64,000 nt of DNA, taken from positions 1 to 64,000 of the forward strand of contig JAMZEJ010000005.1 in NCBI GenBank assembly GCA_024508355.1, given 5' to 3'. Under the pieces are notes generated by a model. It had not been told where the DNA came from. It did no database searches and was given only the letters and a program-made list of their open reading frames with translations. Every line of letters starts with the position of its first letter. The first letter of the stretch is position 1. A program made the translations under genes and the position numbers. Positions 58,192-64,000 of this stretch are shown here, piece after piece. Origin of the DNA: Rhizosaccharibacter radicis (GTDB lineage: Bacteria; Pseudomonadota; Alphaproteobacteria; Acetobacterales; Acetobacteraceae).

Positions 58192-59031
58192 ATGGTGCGA
58201 TTCCCTGGCGCGGTCGCGCCGATACGATGCCGCAGCGTCTTCCTGTCCGACGTGCATCTCGGCACGCGCGGCTCGCGCGCCTACTTCCTCGCCGACTTTC
58301 TCCGCCACGTCTCGTGCGACAAGCTGTTTCTCGTGGGCGACATCATCGACGGATGGCGCCTGCGCCGTTCCTGGTACTGGGACGCCGACCATGACGAGGT
58401 GCTCCGGCTGATCCTGCGCATGGCGCGCTCGGGCACGGAGATCACCTACATCCCCGGCAACCACGACGAGATGTTCCGCGCGTGGCTGCCCTTGCAGCTC
58501 GAGATCGCCGGCATCCGCCTGCGCGAGGATGCGGAGCACGTCACCGCCGACGGCAAGCGGCTGCTGGTGATGCATGGCGACGCGTTCGACAGCGTGGTGC
58601 GCTACGCGCCGTTCCTGGCCCTGCTGGGCGACCGCGCCTACGGGGCGACGCTGGTGGTGAACCGCTGGGTGAACGTGGCGCGCCGCAAGCTCGGGCTGCC
58701 CTACCGCTCGTTGTCGGCCTGGGCCAAGCGGCAGGTGAAGGGCGCCGTCAAGGCGATCGACCGGTTCGAAACGGCGCTGGCCGCCGAAGCGCGCCGGCGT
58801 GGGCTGGACGGCGTGATCTGCGGCCACATCCACCACGCCGAGATGCGCGATCTCGGCGGCGTGCTCTACATCAACGACGGCGACTGGGTGGAAAGCTGCA
58901 CCGCGTTGCTGGAACATCCCGATGGCCGGCTGGAGCTGATCGACTGGGCGGAACAGCGGCGGCTGAGCTTCGCCGAGACGCGCCGGCGGGACGGCCAGTC
59001 GCGCCCGGTCGGGCAAGCGGTGCCGTGCTAG
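58192..59031 (+). CDS. LpxH-like UDP-2,3-diacylglucosamine diphosphatase family phosphoesterase
   Basis: The 279-residue protein has the dimetal phosphoesterase motifs D20-x-H22 (SDVHLG), GD50-x-x-D53, GN90-H91-D92, H in MHGDAFD and GHIHHAE. It is related to LpxH/LpxH2 of the lipid A pathway, but many such homologues act on other phospholipids or sugars, so the substrate is open. Its stop overlaps the GTG start of the glycosyltransferase. Confidence 0.88.
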   Translation: MVRFPGAVAPIRCRSVFLSDVHLGTRGSRAYFLADFLRHVSCDKLFLVGDIIDGWRLRRSWYWDADHDEVLRLILRMARSGTEITYIPGNHDEMFRAWLPLQLEIAGIRLREDAEHVTADGKRLLVMHGDAFDSVVRYAPFLALLGDRAYGATLVVNRWVNVARRKLGLPYRSLSAWAKRQVKGAVKAIDRFETALAAEARRRGLDGVICGHIHHAEMRDLGGVLYINDGDWVESCTALLEHPDGRLELIDWAEQRRLSFAETRRRDGQSRPVGQAVPC

Positions 59032-60140
59032 GCGGGTCCGGCGGCATCGGGCCGGACAGCGCCCGGCGCGGGATCACGCCCCCGGACGGCTTCGATCCGC
59101 AGCGCATCCTGATCGTGTCGGACGCCTGGATGCCGCAGGTGAACGGGGTGGTCCGCACCCTGTCCACCGTGGCGACCGAACTCCGGAGCCTCGGCCACGT
59201 GGTGGAGGTGGTCGGTCCGGACAGGTTCCGGAACATCCCCTGCCCGACCTATCCCGATATCCGGCTCGCCATCGCGCCGGGCCGGGCGCTGTCCGGCCTG
59301 ATCGCGCGGTTCCGTCCGGACGCGCTGCACATCGCCACCGAAGGGCCGCTGGGCTGGGCGGCGAGGCGCTGGGCGATCCGCCACCGGGCGCGGTTCACCA
59401 CCTCGTTCCACACCCGCTTCCCCGAATATCTCCAGGCACGGTTCCGCATCCCGCCGGCCCTCGGCTACGCGGTGCTGCGCCGCTTCCACGGGCGCGGATC
59501 GGCGATGCTGGTGGCCACCCCCAGCCTCGGCGAGGAGCTGCGGCGGCGGCGCTTCCTGAACGGGCGGTCGTGGTCGCGCGGGGTCGATCTCGACAAGTTC
59601 AGGCCCGAGCCGCGCCGGGACTGGGAAGCCGAAGGACATCGGCGCCCGGTGTTCCTGTATGTCGGCCGGGTCGCGGTGGAAAAGAACATCGAGGCCTTCC
59701 TGTCGCTCGATCTTCCGGGCTCCAGGATCGTGGTGGGCGACGGACCGCAGCGGCCTTCCCTCACCCGGCGCTTCCCCGACGCCCACTTCACCGGCCCGCT
59801 GCGCGATTCGGAGCTGTCGGCGGCGTTCGCCGGCGCCGACGCGTTCGTGTTCCCGAGCCTAACCGACACCTTCGGCCTGGTGGTGCTGGAAGCATTGGCC
59901 TGCGGGGTGCCGGTGGCGGCGTTCGACGTCACCGGACCGAAGGACATCCTCGGGGGCGCCACCGAATGCGTGGGACAGGCCGGCCCCGACCTGCGCGCCG
60001 CCGCCCTGGCCGCACTTGGGGCGGACCGCGCCGCATGCCGCCGCCACGCCGAACGCTTCGGCTGGCGCGCCTGCGCGGAACGGTTCCGCGACGCGCTGGT
60101 GCCCCTGTTCGAGACGACCGAGACGCCGCGCCGGCCCTGA
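59025..60140 (+). CDS. GT4 family glycosyltransferase
   Basis: The 371-residue protein has the GT-B layout with ILIVSDAWMPQVNGVVRTL at the start, SFHTRFPEY, the nucleotide-sugar loop YVGRVAVEKNIEAF and the E-x7-E motif in FPSLTDTFGLVVLEALACG. It resembles mannosyl- or glucosyltransferases that act on diacylglycerol or phosphatidylinositol. It starts with GTG inside the last codons of the LpxH-like gene, so the two are translated together and probably act on one glycolipid. Confidence 0.9.
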   Translation: MLGGSGGIGPDSARRGITPPDGFDPQRILIVSDAWMPQVNGVVRTLSTVATELRSLGHVVEVVGPDRFRNIPCPTYPDIRLAIAPGRALSGLIARFRPDALHIATEGPLGWAARRWAIRHRARFTTSFHTRFPEYLQARFRIPPALGYAVLRRFHGRGSAMLVATPSLGEELRRRRFLNGRSWSRGVDLDKFRPEPRRDWEAEGHRRPVFLYVGRVAVEKNIEAFLSLDLPGSRIVVGDGPQRPSLTRRFPDAHFTGPLRDSELSAAFAGADAFVFPSLTDTFGLVVLEALACGVPVAAFDVTGPKDILGGATECVGQAGPDLRAAALAALGADRAACRRHAERFGWRACAERFRDALVPLFETTETPRRP

Positions 60141-60149
60141 TCCCGCCTC

Positions 60150-60171
60150 CCCGGCCGGGCGCTGGGCCGGG
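60150..60171. terminator. Hairpin between convergent glycosyltransferase and MFS genes
   Basis: CCCGGCC and GGCCGGG pair around an eight-base loop in the 36-base gap. No T-run follows, so the terminator role is uncertain. Confidence 0.4.
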
Positions 60172-60176
60172 CTCGG

Positions 60177-61595
60177 TCAGGCAGCGCGGCGCGACAGCCT
60201 CTGCAGGCTCGACACCGCCGCCAGCAGAGCCAGCGCCGCCCCGATCACGAAGTCCCACCGCGGGGCGTGGGCGGGCACCAGGTGGAAGCACACCGTGGCG
60301 AGGATCGCTCCCGCGGTCATGCCCAGCAACCGCCCGGTCGCCAGCATCCCCGCCGCCGCTCCCGTGCGGTGGCGCGGCCCGCTGCTCAGCAGGATGCGGT
60401 TGTTGGGCGACTGGAACAGCCCGAAGCCGATGCCGCCAAGCGTCATGCCGCCGGCCAGCAGCCAGTCGCGGCCCCCCGGGCCGGACAGCGCCGCCAAGGC
60501 CGCCAGTCCGATGGACAGCAAGACCATGCCGATGCCCCCCAGCGCCGCGCCCGGCAGCCGGTCGGACAGCCGGCCCGCCAGCAGCCCGACCACGCCCAGC
60601 GCCAGGGGCCACGCGGTCATCACGATCCCGACGATCGTGGTCGGACGATGCAGCACGGTTTCCAGCAGGAAGGGCATCGCCACCAGCGTCAGCATCTGGG
60701 CCGTGAAGGCGCACATCGAGGACAGCACCGACAGCCGGAACACCGGGATCCTCAGCAGATCCACCGGGATCAGCGGATGCGGATCCTCGCGTTCCAGCCG
60801 CAGCAGCACGACGCCGCACAGCAACGCTAGCAGCACGCCCGCTCCCGCCACCAGGGGACGCTGTCCGCGAAGCAGCGCGCCGACGCTCAGAAAGAACAGC
60901 GCAAAGCTGCCGGCCGTCAGAATGGCCGCCCGCCAGTTCATCGGCGACGGGGACAGCGGCGAGGCGGGCAGCGACCGCATCGAGATCGCGATCGCCAGCA
61001 GCCCGACCGGCAGGTTCACCGCGAACAGCCAGGGCCACGGACCCAGGAACAGGATGAAGGCGGCGACCGACGGCCCGATCGCGAAGGCCAGGGACACCAC
61101 GAGAGCGTTCAGGCCGACGCCCCTGCCCAGCAGCGCGTGCGGATAGGTGAAGCGGACCAGCGCGCCGTTGACGCTCATGATCCCGGCGGCGCCGAAGCCC
61201 TGCAGCACGCGCGCGGCCACCAGCCACGACAAGGACGGCGCCAGCGCGCACAGCAGCGAACTCGCGGTGAACAGCAGCAGGCCCGCCATGTAGACCCGGC
61301 GATAGCCGACGCGCTCGCCCAGTGCCGCCAGCGGCAGCAGCGTCGCCACGATCGCGAGCTGGTAGCCGCTCAGAATCCACACGCTGGACGCGGCCGAGGC
61401 ATGCAGCTCCCGCGCCATCGTCGGCAGCGCCACGTTCACCACCGAGGTGTCGAGCACCGCGAGCACGATGCCGAGCGCGATCGCCAGCACCGCGCGATAA
61501 CGGCGCGGCACTGGCAGGCCGTCCGCTTCCGGCTCGAAGCCCGCCGCGGCGCGCGCGGCGCCGAGGGCGGCGGAACCGGGAGGAGCCGCCGTCAC
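60177..61595 (-). CDS. MFS transporter, DHA2-like exporter
   Basis: The 472-residue protein has 14 hydrophobic segments, motif A-like GERVGYRRVYMAG, LDTSVVNVALPTM and ARVLQGFGAAGIMSVNGALVR, typical of DHA2 drug exporters. It starts with GTG ten bases after the isochorismatase-like gene, so both form one operon, probably under the divergent TetR. The substrate is likely a small toxic compound. Confidence 0.9.
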   Translation of the reverse strand: MTAAPPGSAALGAARAAAGFEPEADGLPVPRRYRAVLAIALGIVLAVLDTSVVNVALPTMARELHASAASSVWILSGYQLAIVATLLPLAALGERVGYRRVYMAGLLLFTASSLLCALAPSLSWLVAARVLQGFGAAGIMSVNGALVRFTYPHALLGRGVGLNALVVSLAFAIGPSVAAFILFLGPWPWLFAVNLPVGLLAIAISMRSLPASPLSPSPMNWRAAILTAGSFALFFLSVGALLRGQRPLVAGAGVLLALLCGVVLLRLEREDPHPLIPVDLLRIPVFRLSVLSSMCAFTAQMLTLVAMPFLLETVLHRPTTIVGIVMTAWPLALGVVGLLAGRLSDRLPGAALGGIGMVLLSIGLAALAALSGPGGRDWLLAGGMTLGGIGFGLFQSPNNRILLSSGPRHRTGAAAGMLATGRLLGMTAGAILATVCFHLVPAHAPRWDFVIGAALALLAAVSSLQRLSRRAA

Positions 61596-61605
61596 CGCCA
61601 GCCCC

Positions 61606-62172
61606 TCAGAAGCCGATCTCGGCGGACGAACGGATGCGGGCGATCATCGGCAGCAGCTTCCCGATCGCGAACTCGTGCATCTCGGCCGAGATGCTGGCGG
61701 TGGCGTCTTCCGCGATCACCACCTCGTAGCCGTGCTCCCAGGCCTGGCGGGCGGTGGATTCGACGCCGGCGTTGGTGGCGATGCCGGCCAGCACGATGGT
61801 GCGGACGCCGCGCCGACGGAGCTGGGTGTCCAGATTGGTGCCGTGGAACGCGCCCCACTGGTGCTTGGTGACCCGCAGATCGGTCGGCTGCGCCAGCCCG
61901 TCCACGAGGTCGCTCCAACCCGGCGGCAGGCCCCCTTCCGGACGCGGCATCGGTCGGTCCACGGGAGAGCGGAGCATGTCGCCGCCATCGGCGCTCCACC
62001 CCACATTCACCAGCACCACGGGCGCGCCGGCGGCCCGGAAGCGCTCGGCCAGCGCCCTGCCTGCCGACTCCACCTCGGCGCCGCTGCGCGGCGCCAGGTG
62101 CGGAATGCCGACGATGCCGTTCTGGAGGTCGATCAGCACCAGGGCGGTCGTGACGGGATCGAGTGTCAGCAT
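61606..62172 (-). CDS. Isochorismatase family hydrolase lacking the catalytic cysteine
   Basis: The 188-residue protein has D15 (LIDLQNG) and K103 (VTKHQWGAF) of the family triad. The position of the nucleophilic cysteine is G136 (IATNAGVESTARQAW), as in isochorismatase-type and YecD-like members, so it should not be a nicotinamidase-like amidase. It is the first gene of an operon with the MFS exporter. Confidence 0.88.
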   Translation of the reverse strand: MLTLDPVTTALVLIDLQNGIVGIPHLAPRSGAEVESAGRALAERFRAAGAPVVLVNVGWSADGGDMLRSPVDRPMPRPEGGLPPGWSDLVDGLAQPTDLRVTKHQWGAFHGTNLDTQLRRRGVRTIVLAGIATNAGVESTARQAWEHGYEVVIAEDATASISAEMHEFAIGKLLPMIARIRSSAEIGF

Positions 62173-62254
62173 GAGGCTGTTTCCTCGCGAGATGGGGTTC
62201 GGGCACCGGACGGCCGGGAACGCTTGCCAGGAGGCCGTCGCCGTCCGTATCTAG

Positions 62255-62308
62255 TTGAGGCGCCCCTCAAACACGAGTCTTAGTTGAGCAAGGACTTAAT
62301 TTTGTCAA
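62255..62308. promoter_or_regulatory. Divergent operator/promoter between hydrolase-MFS operon and tetR
   Basis: TTGAGGCGCCCCTCAA (62255-62270) is a perfect repeat of TTGAGG/CCTCAA. TAGTTGAG occurs at 62252 and again at 62281. TTGACA reads on the minus strand at 62308-62303, a perfect -35 box for the hydrolase operon; the -10 is weak. The TetR protein probably binds here. Confidence 0.6.
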
Positions 62309-62919
62309 GCAGCGACGGTGATGGCCCCGGCCGTGGCGTTCTGGTCCCCCGGCGGGAGAACGGCCGGCAGCGGGTACAGGCGCTGCTGGACGCGGCGGCG
62401 GCGCTGATCGCCGAACGCGGGCTCGACAGCGTGACCATGGCCGAGATCGCCCGCAAGGCCGGGGCGAACATCGGGTCGCTCTACCGGTTCTTTCCCAACA
62501 AGGCGCATGTGGTGCAGGCGCTGATCCAGGCCTATGGCGAGCGGTCGGACGAAGCCTATGCCCGGATGGCCGAACAGGCGCCGCAGCTTTCGCCGGAAAC
62601 GCTGGGCGACGCGCTGATCGACATGATGCTCGGCCTGCGCCGCGACGTGGCCCTGATGCGCAGCATGGTGGATGTGGGTCCGGAAGGGGACGCCGTGCGC
62701 GCGGATTTCCGCGCCCGCAAGCGCCGCCGGATCGAGAGCGTGCTGCGCGCGCACAGCCCCGCCCTGACCGCCGCCGAGCTCGATGCCATCGGCCACGTGC
62801 TGCTGAACAACATGAAGTTCGCGGCCGACATCGCGACGAAAGGCGAAACCGCGACGCTCGCGGAACTTCGCCTGATGACGAGGCTGTATCTCCGGGATCG
62901 CCTTCCCGGCCGAGCATGA
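62284..62919 (+). CDS. TetR family repressor
   Basis: The protein has the TetR helix-turn-helix (AERGLDSVTMAEIARKAGANIGS, LYRFFPNKAHVV; quoted in parts) followed by a ligand domain. The first ATG in frame lies inside the DNA-binding domain, so the gene must use a rare start: TTG at 62284 (211 residues) or TTG at 62302. The start falls inside the operator region. It probably represses itself and the divergent operon. Confidence 0.85.
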   Translation: MSKDLILSSSDGDGPGRGVLVPRRENGRQRVQALLDAAAALIAERGLDSVTMAEIARKAGANIGSLYRFFPNKAHVVQALIQAYGERSDEAYARMAEQAPQLSPETLGDALIDMMLGLRRDVALMRSMVDVGPEGDAVRADFRARKRRRIESVLRAHSPALTAAELDAIGHVLLNNMKFAADIATKGETATLAELRLMTRLYLRDRLPGRA

Positions 62920-63229
62920 GCCCGCGCCGCCGGCCCATGCCCACCGGCTGTTCAGGCGGCGGGGTTCGATCCCGGGCGGGAAGCGGAACCGGCCGGGCGA
63001 GGCCCGACGATCGGGTGAACAGCCCCATCGGTATCTGGTCCACGAGAGCGGGATCGATCATGGATCGTCGTCCTCCGGCATCCCTGCCAGCGCTACCGCA
63101 AGCGGTTCCCGAGATGGCAGGCGCCTCCGCCCCGCGCCGGAAGCTCGCGCCGAGACTCCGTTCGTGGGGAGGTCGTCGGACAGGAAAATGGCCGGCCCGG
63201 ACGATCGCGCAACGGCGGCAGCATCGCCC
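62920..63229. other. Gap of 310 bases between tetR and the SDR gene
   Basis: No gene is accepted. Open frames on both strands are rich in Arg, Pro and Gly. No terminator or promoter stands out. Confidence 0.5.
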
Positions 63230-63994
63230 TCAACGGGCCAGGTAGCCGCCATCGACCGGAAGAATGGCCCCCGTGATGAACGATGCCTCGTCCGAGGCGA
63301 GAAACAGGATCGCCGCCGCGACCTCCTCGGGCCGGCCGATGCGGCCCAGCGGATGCTGGGCTATCGTTTCGCGGATCCCGTCCTCGCTCATGGACGCGAC
63401 GGCCGGGGTATCGATGGTGCCGGGAGCCACGCCGTTCACCCGGACCTTCTTCGGCGCCAGATCGATCGCCAGATGCTTCACGATCCCGGCCGCCACCGCC
63501 TTGGCCGGACCGTAGATCGCCTGCCCCACCTGGCCCGTGAAGGAGGAGATGGAGGCGGTGCACACGATGGCGCCGCGGCCGCCCCGCACCATCTCCGCCG
63601 CCGCGTGCTTGCAGCACAGGAACATGCCCCGGCCGTTCACCGACAGGGTGCGGTCCCACACCTCGACCGTCGCGTCTTCCAGGGTCGCTTCCGGGATCAG
63701 GCCGGCGTTGGCGACCAGCACCGACACCGTTCCGAAACGCCGCGCGGTTTCCCGCACCAGCGCCCGGACCTCGGCATCGTCCGACACGTCGGTCCGCATG
63801 GGGGCGACCGTCAGGCCTTCCGCCGCGAGGCCCGCAGCGACCTCCTCCACCGCCGGGAGGTCGATGTCCGCCAGCATCACCGCCGCCCCTTCGCGCGCCA
63901 GCAGGCGCGCCGCCGCGGCGCCGATCCCCTTGCCCGCCCCGGTGACGATCGCCGTGTGCCCGGCCATCCTGTTGCCGCGAGTCCCGTCCGCCAT
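63230..63994 (-). CDS. Short-chain dehydrogenase/reductase
   Basis: The 254-residue protein has the cofactor loop TGAGKGIG, NAG at 97-99, N120, S148 and the Y161-x3-K165 catalytic pair (YGPAKAVAAG), all intact, and the C-terminal FITGAILPVDGGY. It is a classical SDR using NAD(P)H; the substrate is unknown. An ATG at 63967 (MAGHTAIVTG) is an equally good start. The upstream context lies at the window edge. Confidence 0.9.
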   Translation of the reverse strand: MADGTRGNRMAGHTAIVTGAGKGIGAAAARLLAREGAAVMLADIDLPAVEEVAAGLAAEGLTVAPMRTDVSDDAEVRALVRETARRFGTVSVLVANAGLIPEATLEDATVEVWDRTLSVNGRGMFLCCKHAAAEMVRGGRGAIVCTASISSFTGQVGQAIYGPAKAVAAGIVKHLAIDLAPKKVRVNGVAPGTIDTPAVASMSEDGIRETIAQHPLGRIGRPEEVAAAILFLASDEASFITGAILPVDGGYLAR

Positions 63995-64000
63995 GGTGTC

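Noticed and set aside
62916..63245. Plus-strand 109-codon frame after tetR
   Set aside because: Composition is Arg/Pro/Gly-rich as expected from chance in this gap, and it runs into the end of the SDR gene.

Overview
The window is chromosomal DNA of a GC-rich alphaproteobacterium, most probably of the family Acetobacteraceae. This assignment is an inference from very high G+C, the gene content (PmtA, GlnD, CoxF-type small protein, HslVU, PQQ-era type envelope genes) and the presence of a relic cytochrome c oxidase subunit I beside ctaB. No rRNA, tRNA, insertion sequence, prophage or CRISPR array is visible. About 90% of the sequence is coding and short overlaps of the ATGA or GTGA type are common, so most genes appear to sit in operons.

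Left part (1-20 kb): tail of an outer-membrane porin, then mutS-glnD, a TPR/glycosyltransferase-like protein, an M32 carboxypeptidase behind a 15-bp tandem repeat, a Yellow/MRJP-type secreted protein, then thrC, an M16 processing peptidase, pmbA and a Tim44-like protein ending in a clear intrinsic terminator. On the other strand lies a shortened cta cluster: a subunit I relic that has lost the binuclear-centre ligands, ctaB (heme O synthase) and a 48-residue CoxF-like protein.

Middle part (20-41 kb): pmtA, gshB, greB, a TonB-dependent receptor, aldose 1-epimerase, a YetF-type membrane pair, uvrB, an endonuclease III relative, a DUF1501/DUF1800 pair, an emrAB-type efflux operon with a divergent TetR regulator and a plain inverted-repeat operator, sufE, a type II toxin-antitoxin pair (Xre/MbcA/ParS antitoxin and RES toxin) and hslVU.

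Right part (41-64 kb): a nine-gene chemosensory operon on the minus strand (cheW, cheR-TPR, cheW, receptor, cheA-REC, cheB, two receiver-led histidine kinases and a single receiver). It has the layout of Wsp/Che3-type systems that control development or surface behaviour rather than flagella. After it come an OprB porin, glutamate dehydrogenase, an envelope-lipid group (lipid kinase, LpxH-like phosphatase, GT4 glycosyltransferase), and a TetR-controlled isochorismatase-like hydrolase plus MFS exporter, ending in a short-chain dehydrogenase.

The most interesting items are the heme-a-only subunit I relic, the chemosensory operon that seems to feed two histidine kinases in place of a CheY-motor or diguanylate cyclase output, and the hairpins and palindromes around start sites of the toxin-antitoxin and emrAB operons.
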